A stretch of DNA of 64,000 nt, taken from assembly GCA_029207755.1 (NCBI GenBank), contig JARCOQ010000001.1:90321637-90385636 (forward strand). Direction: 5' to 3'. A program made the position numbers and the translations under genes. The notes beneath the pieces are model-generated. The model made no database searches, was not told the DNA's origin, and was given only the letters and a program-made list of their open reading frames with translations. This document shows positions 9,850 to 23,499 of the stretch, piece by piece. Positions within the stretch are counted from its first letter, which is position 1; every line of letters begins with the position of its first letter. The DNA is from Chamaea fasciata. Lineage: Eukaryota; Chordata; Aves; Passeriformes; Sylviidae.

Positions 9850-12800
9850 ACCAGGAAAGCCAGCAATGCCCCTGCAGTGGCTTAAGAGCAAGCAGCCCAA
9901 TTACATTAGGACTAGTTGTGAATGGAAGAGGCCTGTGAAGGAGAGGAGAACCACAAGGAGGGCAAGAGACTATTCATGGTGCTAAAATGAAGTGCATTGC
10001 GTTGGGCTGTAAATTGTGAAGCCAGAAGTGGGTACCACAGAACCTGCAGGTGCAGGCAGTGGCAGATCGCATTGCTGTGCTTTATTAGTACCCTTAACTT
10101 GCCATTAATTTAGCAGGGCAGTCAGAATAGCCACAGGGAGTTTTTACTGCTTCTGGGTAGCAGAGGTTTGAACATCTGTCATATTTAAGCAAGGGAATTC
10201 CTCCTGTTAACTTCCACTGGTGGAAACTTCCTGATGAGCGAGTTTGCTCTTTTGCATGCTTAACTTTCAGGGTTTGGAAATCAAACACTCCCTTTCCTCT
10301 GAGTTTCTTTCTGTCTCACAGTGCCAACATCGAAATATTTAATTCCCCACCACAGGGTGTTTTTTGATGTTGTCGCTGATGATTGTTTTCATTTTTGGTG
10401 TTTTCTTTTATGGTTTTGAGTCAGCTGTCTTAAAAGAGGGAGGTTTGACCATCTGGTTCTGGGAACACTCAGCATCTAACAGTCATGGCTGGTTTGCACA
10501 TCATCCCAGGCCGGGTTAAAATAAACACAACCATCGTTCTTGGAAAATAAGATGCACCAGGTGTTAAACAACCTCTGTGAGCTCTGAGGAGGGAGGATGA
10601 AATTTATGCAGCACTTGAGAGAGACCTAGGGATTAATGGAGGTGTGTTATAAAATGAAATTCTAGTTTCCTTTGCGTCTGATGCCTTATTTTGAAAGGGA
10701 AAGGGTGGAAGAAATAAAACCCAGTTAAGAACCCAAGGGATAACAGTAACCCTGAAAACTGTGGGCTTCTCATCAGAGGAGCTTGCTTTCTTTTTTTTTT
10801 AACATAACTTTTTTCCCCAATATGTTGACTCCCTAGGTGTGGTATACAAATCACCCTTCTGACAAGGAATGAGGACGTTCTCAGAACTGGCCATGAATTG
10901 CCATACACAAGAACGTGTAATTAGAGAGAGCTATCAGAAAGACCTGCACAGCCCCTTTCTGCGGGGGCGCAAGGGCAGGAATGCTGTGCTTTCAGCCGGC
11001 ATTGTTCCCCTCACCATTCAGCTGGAGTGGTAGACTGTTAAAATTTCCCCCAGTCCCCAGCCTGCTGGTGCTGCTCATTCCTGCCCTGTAAGGGGATGGA
11101 GTTTTGTTTCTGATTTTTTTTTTTAATCTACATTTTTTAAGGTCAATATATCTTTCAGAGTCTCCTGCAAACCTTTGGGCTCGTGTACTTCATTTTTTTC
11201 TCGCTTCTTTTCTCTATTTCTTTCTTTCACAAACATTAACCCTTCTTTCTACCCTCTTTCTTTCCTTCCAAGTAGCCTTTACCCTGCTTGTATGAGCAGC
11301 TGACAAAGAGAATAAGTAATTTCTTAGCCTTTCAGTGTTGAACTGCTTCTGTTTTTGTGAGTGGCCTTTGCACCTGTTGTGATAAGCAGAGCTCCCTTCA
11401 CAGCAGCACTGAAAGGGTGGCAATCTCTTTCCTCCCCCTCCTTTAAACTTACTCTTTCTTTCTGTGAATACCAATAATTAAGGAAAGCGCTTGAGTCTGT
11501 ACTGGATTCTTTAGCCTGACAAAACCTAGTATTTATATAGATTAAAATGAACAGGGAATGAACCAGGGCACATTTCTCATCAGCTTGGTGAGAACCCTCT
11601 GGAGCAGGCTTATTGTATGAACAAAACAGGATGACCAGTTCACTTAACTAAATTTGGCTTTACCCCACCCAGGCTTGTCTGTCCTGTTTATACCTCCAAA
11701 CCTCCTTGTGTGAACCTGCCCCATCGTGTGCGACAAAGCATACAAAACAATGTGTGCTGTTGAGGAAAAAAAATAAATCACTGCTATTTACCATTTTTAA
11801 AAAATGTGCTTTTCGGTGTGCTTTTTGATATGTCCCTTCTTTCTTTAATTTGTGAAATACTTGTAGCTATGCAGCTTTATTTGCTGAAGTTTGGTCTCCT
11901 GGGGGCTTCACTCACATGCTTTGGGCCTCCCCCTCTGCCTATGGCTGGTGTGCCAGCTCCAAGCCAGAGGGACCCTTGGCATTTGAGGAAGGGTGATAAA
12001 TATGTTCAGTGACCAACCCTTAGCACAGGTCTCAAAAAAGGGCACCGTGGACCAAAAAAAGAGAGTGGAAAGGCTACCCAGCTGCTCACACAATGCAAGA
12101 GAAGGCCTTGGCTGCTGTTCAAAGCTGTTCTGAGTGAGTGTTTCAATTTAATTCTAAATTAAAAGCAGCCAGTGTTGTATAGCACAGGGAAAAGATTATG
12201 TATTAATGCTTTTTCCCCCTGACATAATCCTAATGATCGCAGTAAAATAAATAAAAGTTAAGCCTTCTTCCTCTCTTTCCCCCGTTGCTATATTATGTTA
12301 TGGCCAGCAGCCAGGTTTTCGTAGGTGAAAAGAAGATGAGAGAGATCCCCAAACTGCAAGACTGAGAGGGGAATTGTGTACCACCAAGCTTCACTTCGAC
12401 CTCCTCCCTCCTTATTTGCCATTGACACACTTTGCTTCAGGCTCTCATTGAACAATAAGCAAAAGAAGAAGCCCTTTAGCAAAAAGTCTGAGTAAAATTG
12501 TGGTCGAGCAGAAGAAAGCAGAGGGTGGCGAGGTGGTGACTTACTAATGTGTGTGTGTGGGGACGTGTCTGATGGTTCCTCCAGGAACCCTGGTGTCTGT
12601 TCCTGTGGGAGAAGGGGAGTGATGCCGTGCTGTGCTCTTGTTGGAAAATGTCTTCTTAAGAGCCCGTGATGAGAAGTGATACTTCTTGGGATTCTCTGTG
12701 GTCACATTTCAGCGGGCTGAGGGGATCTATCTCCTTTGGTGGAGGCGCAATGAGATCGGAACACCGCAGACTGCAGTGTGGGGCAGGCAGCCGTCTGGCA

Positions 12801-12929
12801 GTCATGCTCTGCTGGAGGGGGTCATGGGGTGTGCCCTGTCAGCTCCATCTGCCCACATGGTACCTGAACAGCAGAACACACCCATGTGGTAGAAATCCAC
12901 GCTCCAGGTACTGTATCATTTAGGGCAGG
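9850..12929. other. Unassigned non-coding sequence
   Basis: About 3 kb between the two LTRs with no gene or dated repeat recognised. It includes short T-rich runs near 10791-10800 and 11113-11127, a pyrimidine-rich stretch at about 11190-11270 and a 15-16 base homeodomain-like AT stretch near 12140-12165. Confidence 0.6.
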
Positions 12930-13215
12930 TGTGGTGGTTTAAAAAAAACAGTTGGGAATTAAACCCCAAATAAGCCACTGCCCCTTTCCTCCTGCCTCCC
13001 TCTGGTGAGAGAGGGACAAAGGCAGACTATGGGTTGAGGTAAGAACTTACTGAAAGCAAACAGCAATAGAATAAGAAATGCACAGCAAAGGTATTAGCAA
13101 CAGAAGTACATAAAAAGGGAAGGTAGTTTACACATAAAAGGTATTCAACTCAGTCCCCTGTGGCTGCCAAAACAAAAACAAGATGGCAGATGATCCTGCT
13201 GCTTAGCAGGATAAC
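12930..13215 (-). mobile_element. Endogenous-retrovirus LTR fragment
   Basis: The end at 12930 begins TGTGGTGGTTT, a typical LTR terminus (minus-strand ...AAACCACCACA). It continues through CTCTCACCAGAGGGAGGCAG-type sequence (minus strand) and GGGTTGAGGTAAGAACTTAC, which resemble LTRs widespread in songbirds. The opposite end is not defined: no matching terminus or target-site duplication was found, so the element is probably truncated. A YY1-like AAGATGGC motif lies near 13181-13188. It belongs to a different family from the LTR at 9320-9849. Confidence 0.65.
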
Positions 13216-13249
13216 ACTCAGGTTCCAAACACAAAGACAAGATGCCTGA

Positions 13250-13379
13250 TAGAGTTAAAGAAGCATTTGGACAATATTCTCAGGCACATGGTGTGACTCT
13301 TGGGGATGGTGCTGTGCAGGGCTGAGAATTTTGCTCAATGATCCTTGTGGGTCCCTTCCAACTCAGCTGATTCTGTGAA
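13250..13379 (+). mobile_element. CR1 LINE, 3'-end fragment
   Basis: The segment carries CTCAGGCACATGGTGTGA, CTTGGGGATGGTGCTGTGCA and ATGATCCTTGTGGGTCCCTT followed by CCAACTCAGCTGATTCTGTG. These are the 3' untranslated region and terminal repeat of a CR1 subfamily. It starts about 35 bp beyond the recognisable part of the neighbouring LTR fragment. Only about the last 130 bp of the element remain. Confidence 0.88.
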
Positions 13380-16300
13380 GATAGCAGGTGCTTTCTGTCA
13401 CTGGTGTTCCCTGTCCCCAAGTCTGAGACAACAAAAACAATGATGGACAACCCCACAAAACCTAGATCGCCCAGATACAACCGTGTTGCTGTGCTGAGTG
13501 TTAGACTGTGCTTCCTTGGTGTATGCCTGCAATATCCCAAATTCCCACGACTCCCACCCAACAGGCCAAGTCCCTCTCCTGATGGCCAGGTAGGAATAGC
13601 TCAGCACGGGGGACTGCTCAGGCTGGGAGGTCCCCACTGAGAGGGCTGAGTGCCTGCTGTCATGCAGTGTGTGAGGGATGCTCCTCTCTGCTTTGGTAAC
13701 ACCAGTGGTGCTTCTGGTGGTGGCTCCTCAGCTGCTGTGAAGCTGGAACATCAGGGTATCAATGTGTGGGTTAAGAGGACCTGAGCCAGCAGGGAAATGG
13801 GAAAGATTCCAGTTAAAGTGGTGCTTGGGTTGTGTCCCTCCCACGCCTCTTGCAGAGCTGTAAATTGGAAGAAGAATTTAACTTTGGTGGCTATTTGTTT
13901 CACAAATTTCTGTTTTCTTTCCTCTTCCCCCTTTCCTGATTTGATGTGTCAGGGCTCAACATGGAGTGCTTGTCCATCTGTGCCTGCCCTATCCTGTCCT
14001 TGGGAAATGTGATTGAATTTTTTGAATTGACAAATGCTTTGTTCAAATAGTAGCTGTGGTGGAAATGCCTCTGGAAATGAAGTGCTCCACATGTTCCTTC
14101 TATCAGCTCCAGACTCTCCTGGGCATCCAGCCCTTGTCCCACACTGCAGCTTCATATAGGTCCCACTCTGCAAGTCTGAGCACCTCCTCCCTGCCACCTC
14201 TCAGCTCAACTGGCAGTGTCCTTCTGGAGTAACTGGAATATACTGAAGTGGGAAACATGCTGGGAAATTACATAGTAAGGTTATGGCAAGAACAGAAAAT
14301 TATGTTTCCTAGCTCCTGATATTACTCTGTAAATAACAAACTTTCACTCTTTTAAACATGTATCAATGGTGATCTTCATGAATTGCTCATGCATTTGCTG
14401 GCTGTGGCTCAAGGAGAAATAAGTACTAGTTGCTGACTGTGGAGACACCACGTTAGAAGCATTTTATTTGGGAGAAACTTCCTGCCAGGCCAAATACAGG
14501 GCAAATCCTGCAAAAAAATGCCATGTGCACAGGCATGCTTGGTTGAATGTGTGGGAAAGGGGTGTCTGACTGTGCAGCTCTCTTTGGATGATCGAGACCT
14601 TAAAATAGAAACTTCATCCTGGAAAACTTAACGAGGATTCATAAAACCTGGGTATATATTTAGAAAGCCTAGTGAACTTGCCTTCAGCTTCAAACAAGGA
14701 GATAACATATAAACCCCAGAATATTTCTGCATCTTGTACTAGAATGAGAAAGCGAGGGCCAAAATGATACAAAAGAGGAAAAGTGCTTGTATTGCAGATG
14801 AGGCTCTTCTTGGCAAGTCTGAGGAGTGGTGGTTCTGCTTTCTGTCACGCAGGACTCTCTGTGATGTGCATTTGATTAAAGCTCAGCGAGCGTTTACACG
14901 CAGAGAGTCCTACAAGCACATTTCTGAGGCCGCTGAACCTTGATCAGTGTCGAGTGAAGTACACTGCAGAATCAGGGTAACCAGGAGCCTGAATTCCTGG
15001 GGAAGCTTCTAAAGGGGCCTGTCCACAATGGCGAAGTGAAGCACAGGAAGGTGACTGCTTTCATTGAGAATGGAGAGACGACAGACGCCAATCCTGACAA
15101 CAAAGACATGGACACATGCAAACAGATTTATTTTGGTGGGGGGAGGCATGGGAAGGAGAGAATAAATTCCATCCTTCCTTCCTGCCCACCTTATCTTGAA
15201 TTTAAGGCTGATGGATTGATTACTATTTGTTATGATAAGTCCATATGTGTACAGATCCAACAGTAGGATTAGGTTCCTCCTCCTTTGTTATTTGAAGTCA
15301 ACTGCAGTTCATTAAATCTCCCTCATCAGTTCCACCACCTGCTCCTCTTCCTTCCCTGACCCCAAGTCACATGTCCATTTACCCTCTTTCTTTTGTTTTC
15401 TGTTTGTTTCTCTTTTAATTACATCTCTTGATCTTTTCCCCATCAATTATTTTGAGGAGAGAATTGGTCAGGAAACATCAATGCAAATGAAATTGTGGTT
15501 AAGAATAGAAACAAAGATGTTCAAGGGAGCTTTGGTTTTTTTTCTAAACAGCTCTGGACTTGTGCTTGAGATCCTGACATACTCTTTTCCCAGGGTGTGA
15601 AGCAGGGTGTCTGCAGCACAGGAGCAATGTCTGTCTTTCCTTACTCACCTCTGCCTATGTTCAGTGAAGGTTATAACAGGCTTGGTCAGGGCTTGGTGGA
15701 AGTTTTTAGCTTCTCCTGTCATCCTGAAAAATCTCACACTTGGCAATCTCACACCACAACGACATGCAGGTGGAAATCCCATGACCAGCAGCAAATTAAA
15801 CACAGGTGAAGACCAAGTTCTTTCCTTGGCTTCATGTGCATGGCCAGGCAGCTGGACGGCAGGACAGAGCAGCAGCCCTTGCCCCTGCTTGTAGCTGAGT
15901 GAAATAGCTAGATGGATTTAATCAGCAGGGTTTATGATTAATAGGTATTGCAGCCTCTTCTCAGGATACCAGCCAAGGTGAAGGCAGTGGTGGGCTGGCA
16001 CCGAGCCGGGATGGGCTCAACAACCTCACCGCAGGTTGCACCGCAATGGGTTAGCAGTGTGTACAGGCCCAGGGGGATGGGAGTAGCCAGCAACAGCTGA
16101 AAAAAAGGAGTGGTAACACATGAGAAGCATTTGAGCACTTGTCTGACCAGGCGCCTGTGTCTCTCTCCAAAGCCAGTGTTTATAAACACATTGTTTTTTC
16201 ACTGGTGTGGAGGTGAGGAGACAAGTCTTGATCTTGCTGCATGGAGCAGCTTAGGACCTGTGGTGTTGGGGGAAATGTGCAAAAACAAAGGCAGGCAGAG

Positions 16301-19300
16301 GAGAAAGTGCTTCTTCTGCTGTGGGTAGACAAGCCCCAGAACAGTTTTAAACTGAGCTCTGAAGTTTAACCAGCTGTTTGGCAGGCCCAAACTCATCCCT
16401 TTATTTCTTTTTGCCTGGGTCACTAGAAATCCTCTTTCTCACACCCCTCTCCTTGCGTTGCAACTGTCTGTGCTCCCTATTTGCAACAGAAAAATACGTG
16501 CACAGGGGTTTGGATGTTGTTTAATCCCTAAATGGAGAAATGATCACAGAACCCAGGTGGCAGCTTTCAAGTCTGATGCCCTTTCTCTGGGGTCAAGACA
16601 TTAAGAAATCCATATGTTCATGTTCATAGGTGCATATGGGCAAGTAAACCTTGTGTCTCATTAACTGCCCACTTCCGCTTCTCTTAAGTGCCATTCCTGA
16701 CTAGTCAAAGGGCTGCAACCCATCCATGTGCTGGGGTCACTGGATTGTCTTGATCTGTGTGCTTTTATCATGTTTTAAAAAGTTTTTTGAAAAGTTCATT
16801 CAGCACTGCAGTGCCATCAGAAGGGTTAATGCTACTTGAGGCATTTTTGATGCTGACAGGGCTTAACCTAGGCAGTGCAGAGAGGGATTAGGTGACTCTT
16901 AAATAGACAAAAGTCCAGGAATTGAGTTCATTTTGGACAAGCAGTCGTTGGCCTGCATGCTTCAGCTGAATTTTATTCAAACCTCATAAATGTGCACATA
17001 GTTAGAAAGCCAGGAAGGAGTCTGTTTTCCAGAGGCCTTGATGTGTGTTGCCTTTCCCCCATGTGTCATGTGGGATCAGCTTTTTCCTGCCATTTCAGTG
17101 CTCTTGATTTTGTCCCTGATGGCAACTTGGCAGAGCATGTCAGTCCAAGAGAAGCAGACTTGAAACCCAAACCTACACTCTATCTAGAAGGGAGGGAAGG
17201 AGAGGAGGTGCAGGTCTGACCGACTTGTTTTCCCACATTGACCAAAACATAGAGATGGGCAAGCTGGAAGCGGAGTGGTAGGCTTGTTTTTTCTAAACAG
17301 ATCCTGGAAAAACAGTTGATGGTGGAGAAAGAGAGCCCATCCTGTTCTAAGATGATGAATTTCAAAAGGAGCATCCCCTTCCTGGGCTTAACTGATAGGC
17401 AGGGTAGTGTTCCCTTACTCCCTTACAGCTGGCAGGCTGGAACTGCTGCATCAGATCATTTATAAGCAGCTTTTTGTTCTTTTCCTTTCAGATTGGGTCT
17501 CAAAACACATTTGTGATCGTTCCCATAAGTGGAGTTTAACTTTAGGTTGGACTTGTGATGGGCTTCACCTGTGGTGTGACCCCTGCTGTGGGAACAGGAC
17601 TGGTAAATGTCTTTATCCTCCTGTCCGGACACCAAAGGTCTCCTGCAATCCCTGTGCCAAAAAGGTTTTACCTCCTGTCATGTGATGCTCAAAGTTGCTC
17701 ATCCAGCAGAGCTTCCCAAAAGCCAGGCTGGCTGTCCTTGTCCTGGCTGGGCTGGGCTGTGGTCAGGGTTAATCCTTCCCAGGCATGGATTAGGTGACTA
17801 GGTGACTAGCCAATATATTGCATAGTTACACGTGGGTGTAGCTATGCAAGATACTGGCTTTCACACAAGGCTTATAATTTTGTAGATTTTCATTTAAAGG
17901 GGCTGTTTGTTTTCAGAAACTTGTACTTGGTTTCCTTTTTGCCCAAAGATGGGAGAGAGGTTTTTTCAGGGGTCCACGAGGTAGTAAAGTAGGGGTTTGT
18001 GCATAAAATGACCAGAGAATCTTGCTGGGTGAGTTTAGAGCCTTCCTGCATTCCCTGCTGTGGGAAAACCAGAAAAATACCTTCATTCAGCTGCAGAGGT
18101 ATTGCTCAGTGCCAAGTTTTGTTAAGGGTTGTGCTTTACCTGGGATTCACAGTGGCCCAGATGCACTCTCTTTTTGCTTGTGCTTTGGTTGTGGCTACAA
18201 TACTTTATCTATGTCTCTCTTAAATGAATCCAAGCCTTCAAATCCCAAGATCCACCATCACCTTTTTCCTCCTGCCTAGCTGTTTTGGCTGTTCTGGATG
18301 AGTAGCAATGTGTTGCACCAGGCGCTAGGATGACAGTGCAGCTGGGACAAGTCTGCCTGTAGGCTGAAGATCTGAATCCAAACTTGAAAAGCTGGTTTTA
18401 TGATGAAGTAAGGTCTTCAGCTCCCAGTCTATCTTTGGGTCAGATTTGCTTCTTGCTGGAGCCAAGCAAAATGTCCCTGCGAACATGCAAATATGTCAGT
18501 GGGGAACAGGACATTTCCAGCCTGTAAGAGACTGGTGCATGAGCATTTTACCTGTGTATCAATTTGAAGGAAGCATATGACTGTGACAGGTTTTGCAGGT
18601 AATATAAAGAAGAAACCATTTGGCCAAACCCCCTCATGCCTGAAATCTACCACATTTTATAGTGAGTCATGAATTCTTGAAAAAAAAAATCTCCCCTTCA
18701 AACTCTTAATCAGTCTCAAGAAACCACACTGAGATATAGACTGGCAAAAAAGCAGTACATCTTTCAGTCTCTGACAAAACAAAAAAACTCTTTCCATCCT
18801 TAGCCAAGCATAACTGCCACAACAGTGTTCTTGTAGTTTCTTTAAATCCTAGGTGAAGGTTTCAATGCACAAAATAAACGTGAAGGAGTTTTAAGGGTCT
18901 TTCCACCCCCCCACCCCCCCACCTCCCGCTTTATTAATTCCATCCAAATCCTAGAAGAGGAACACAGAAGGGGAAAAAAATTATTTTTGTAGCAGTAGGA
19001 ACCCAGCCTTGACTGCTTTGGGTACATGTGTAGAGGCACTGAATATAATGAGGTTATTCATGTGCATAAAGGTTGTCGAATCAGACCCTATCTTTGTAAA
19101 ATATTTAATTACATACCATCAGAATCATGTCAGCTATGAAAAAGCAATAAAAATACTAAAGTGTGTCAGTGAGCAGTAGTAGTAACTGTAGTGATATAAA
19201 TGCATTAAGCTTTTAGGCACAGCTCACATACACTGAAGACAGCAAGTGAATGCTGGTTAATAATTTGCAAACAATACATCAGCATCATACTGCACGTTCA

Positions 19301-22300
19301 AGCAAATTATTATGCCTGTTTTGCCAATTAGTACTCAAATTATGCTATGTGACACCTTATTCCATGCCTTGGATAGGGAAGGGAAGCCACAGGCCCATCA
19401 TGTGCTACATGTGCCTTCAGTCCATGCTCGGGTGTTGTCTTCCTTGCTATGAGGGTGAAGGTTTTATTGCTTTGCTTTGATTGATGGGTGAGAGGCAAAA
19501 CGACCCCAATGCTTAAAACAGGAGGGAGGCAATGCACTTCAGTTTGACCGTGAAGCCACAGGCGTGACGAAGGAAAGACACATTGTCAGTAATGCTTTCA
19601 CCTGGGAACATCTGGGGAGAGGGCACAACCAGAGCTCTGCCAAGCCACAGACTGGGAAGATGTGAGTTACAGAGTGATGCCAGGCCTTATACTGGCAGGC
19701 AAAGGTGAAAACAAGAGTCAAGACGAAAGCAAGCAGGGCATCCTCACCCCACACACTCCGGGGGAGTAATCGCAGCTCTCTGGGGGGTTGCATCAGTGTT
19801 TGGTGCAGCACTTTCCAGAATTGCATCAGCTCCTACCTGCTTTGTTTGCGCTGTCGGTAGAGACTGGAGCATTAATAACGCGTTCCATGGGGAGGTAACC
19901 CACAGTGGAAAGCAGAAACTGAGATGGGAAATACCCAGAACATCTTGGAGCAAATGTAAACCACGGGGAGGGAGCGTGACAACAAGTGCAACTCCCTGCC
20001 AATCTGTAGCTGGCCTTGGCTGTGTGGGTGGGGTGAAGTGGGTGCAGAGCAGGTTGTGATTTTACTTGAGGTCTGTAAATACAGAGTGAGTAGGAACAGG
20101 TAGCTAGAATACCACTTCCTGCCTCTGAGTCAGCAATGCTGCACACGGGAGAAACTGGCAATCAGAGGTCATGACTGTGTTACATTTCCATAGCAGGTTT
20201 ATTTTGTGCTGCTCTTCTGCATAACCTGTATTTTTGCTCTGTGCAATTGGTGAAAAGCAAAACATGATTTTCTATGCATGTGTGCACAAACATGTTGCAC
20301 TGCAAGTTCCTTATTTGAGTCTTTGTTCAGCACATCATGCTGGCCTTCAATTGCTTTCCTGCTCTTTTTTTTTTTTTTTTTCCATTTTATTATTACTTCT
20401 AGTTCCCTTTTTCTCCCCCTTCAGCTGAGTGACTGTAATCTGTACCAAGTACATGCTGTAAATAACATAGATTATATTTGGTGGACAGCAGGGTGCAGGA
20501 CTCAAGAGGCATTTTCAAGAACCAGCAAAAGTGCCATGGTTGGCTTTGTAGCTTTTAGGTTGGATCAAATCCTCCTTCTTGCTGTCCCTTCCCCCATGAT
20601 TTTCTGATGGCTGCTTCTAAATGGATTTTTATCAGGGGGAAAAGCAAAGTGGATGACAGCAGATGTGTTCCCTTAACAGGGTCTTTCCCTCAATGGCTCT
20701 GCTAATCATTATGTTTTGCTCCATAGGACTTTTTATTCATTTAACAGGTTTATTTCCAGATTACATATTTGTTTTTAAACTGTTTCCTCATAAATACAGG
20801 CATTGTAGAAAAAGCTGGCCCCACCATATTTCATGCAGTATTTGTTTATAGTAAGTGGGCCTCACTGAACCTGCATATACAATAAATACCCTTTCAGGAT
20901 TCCTAGGCAGGAGTGGAGGGAACAGATGGCAAAACAGACCCAGGATTCCCGTTTACAAGGGGATCTTCAAATAACACAGGAGGAATGATAGCCATTAAAA
21001 AGCCTGCCTACCATTGCCTTAATTTTTGGCCAGAAAAATTGGATACATTAGCTGCTTTTTATTACTGGGTTTTTGGGGGTTTTAGTCAGTTTTTTTACAT
21101 TCAATAATTTAATTCAATAAAGCTTTCAAGGATTTGAAGTAAACCAAGGAGCAGGCACCTCCTTTGTCAAGGTCATCTGTTTGATCCATCTTTTCCGTCA
21201 CCCTTCTTCATAGCAAGTCAGACTTAAAAGCTAACCAGACGAGACTCAAAACCATGTCTCAGACCCATGGTCTCTGAGAGGTGCTTGAAATATGAACCAT
21301 GGTCCAGGGGGAAACTTTAGAAACAGCTGCTAAACCTCATACCCCAGTGGCAGGACTGTGCCTCACAGATACCAGAGGACTGGAAGAAACACTTAGCACT
21401 GGAGATCTCTCTCATTCACTCTTTGGTGAGGGAGAGTAATTTGAATTTTATTTTTGCTTTAAAGGAACAAGAATGAGAATAAGAGAAGGCTGGTCATGTG
21501 TTTTTTTTTTTCTGTGCTGTGAAAAGTTTGTATCTGAGTGTAGCTAGGGGAGAAAAAAGTACAAGAAAGCTGCAAGTTAGGGTATTTCTACAGTACAGGA
21601 CTCTTAATTATCCCAGGGCTTAAAGTCTGCCTGACTATTTGGCAGTGCCTCTGCTTATACCTGCTAAAACACATAATCTGCCTGCTTGGCTCAGTGCTCC
21701 GCCCAGGTGAGTTTTGACCTCCTCTCTTTGCAGAGAAGGTGCCTCAGTAGTGGAGGTTTTGCACAGGTGTTTTGAGGGACTGCCAGGACACCCCACAGAT
21801 ATCCCCATCCACAGCCCCCTACTTCTCACCAGCTCTTGGTCAGGGAAAGGTAGTGGCCAGTGTAGACAGAACTGCTTGGCCTGGTTGAACAACTGTAGGA
21901 GATACCAGCCCCATGCCCTGCTGTCCACACAGACCCACTGTTTGTGCAGAAGCTTCATGCACTGCCTTCAGCTTGAGCAAGGAGTGGTGCATTGGGAAAG
22001 GTGTTTGCAGTCTGCAATGGGTGTGGGGTTTTTTTAAAGCCTTGAAAAAGCCAACAGACCTGAAGTTAGGTGGCTGTCAGATTAGTGCGGTGCATTACCA
22101 AATAATTAGGGTGTTTCCAGTAACAAGGGATGGCAACCACAAGCCTGGAAACCTGCCCACTTCTTGGACCCACTGGCTGCCCTGCAGGCTTCCATTCTGG
22201 TGGTCAAGGTGCCCTAAAAGTCGTGGGCAAAAATAAGTGGAGGGTGTTGTAAGAGACTGTCATGGCTGGAAGAGGAACCAGCTCCCATGTACACAAGAGC

Positions 22301-23499
22301 ACTGGCATGAACACTCACGAAAGCCACCAGCCCAGCAGTGGAGGAAACCTTGGTTTCATTATCAGATCTGAGCTGGCATGTCATGGGTGAGAGGCTTGGG
22401 CTGAGCTTGGAGTCAAGTCGCACATTGCTAAATGGTGCCTGTTATCATTATGTTGTTACATGAAAAATTGTATCTTAAGGACTAGGATTTACTCAAGAGC
22501 TGTTTAGGAGGCCTTGGCAGAGCATGACCATGAGGGCCACAGCACCCTGTGAGCCGAGTGCAGCTCAGCAGCATGGAAGCCACCAACAAGGCACCCCCTG
22601 CAACACAAGGCAGGCCTTGTGGTGTATCCTCCTACTGTACACCTTGTCTGTAGGCCCTGTGATCCTCCTCCTCTCAGTAACTGAGCTGCTGCATACCCAC
22701 TGATGTCAGGATCCCTCTTCTGATAGGCAGAAACTTATTTCTTCTTCAGATTACATCAGCCAAGTGTTTCGCAGCCAGGGGTTTTCCCTCAAAACCTCAA
22801 ATCCTGTTCCAGCTAAACATAGCCACCAGCCTCTTAGCTGTTGCTTCTTTTTCTAAAAAGTTTTGGTTGGAGGGAGGAGGTGGGAGAGGTGAAAGTGAAC
22901 TCTTCATTAGGCTATTAAATTTCTGGATTATGACTAGCCTGTTTGTAGGTGTGGTCTTGGGTCTTTACCAAAGCGCAGAAATTTTGCTGATTTGGTGCTT
23001 GCTGGGACATAATACAAGCTGCTTTGGAAGGACAGAGTTCTGTGCAAGGAAAAAAACAAGGTAAGAGGCTGTGATGCATGACTAGAGCTACCCTAAGGCA
23101 ATAAGAGCAGTGCTACCAGTGGCAACACTGAAAGTGTGCAGGAGAGCATGGCAGATCAGGGTTTGGGGATGTGGAATTCAGTCACCCTGCCAGCCTGTGC
23201 CTTGGCAGCATCCTGGGAAACACGGATTCTCAGAGTCCCCTGTGTTTCCACAGGCTGTCAGCAGAGCCCTTGCTGTTTTGTTTCCAAATGGCTTCAACTG
23301 AGGTCCCTTCCTAAGGGCAGAAAATGCTCCAAGGGCAGAGACTGCAGCTTTCCTTAGTCATTGCCTTTATGTTCTGCTGGCAAACGTGCTAATTCTGAAG
23401 TGGGAAATAATGGGCCTACCAGGGTAGGAGTGGGAAGAAAACCAAGGAGTAAATTGAGATATGTCCTTATGCCTAAACAAATCTGATGCCTCTCCTCCC
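13380..23499. other. Unassigned non-coding sequence
   Basis: About 10 kb with no gene or repeat family that I can support. Small items seen: C-rich sequence at about 18905-18925, a T17 tract at 20365-20381, and an 8-bp perfect tandem TAGGTGAC at 17791-17806. A polypyrimidine-CAG at about 17470-17491 is followed by an open 111-bp stretch and a GTAAAT donor-like site (see findings). Open frames of up to about 110 codons here have no recognisable domain. Confidence 0.6.
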
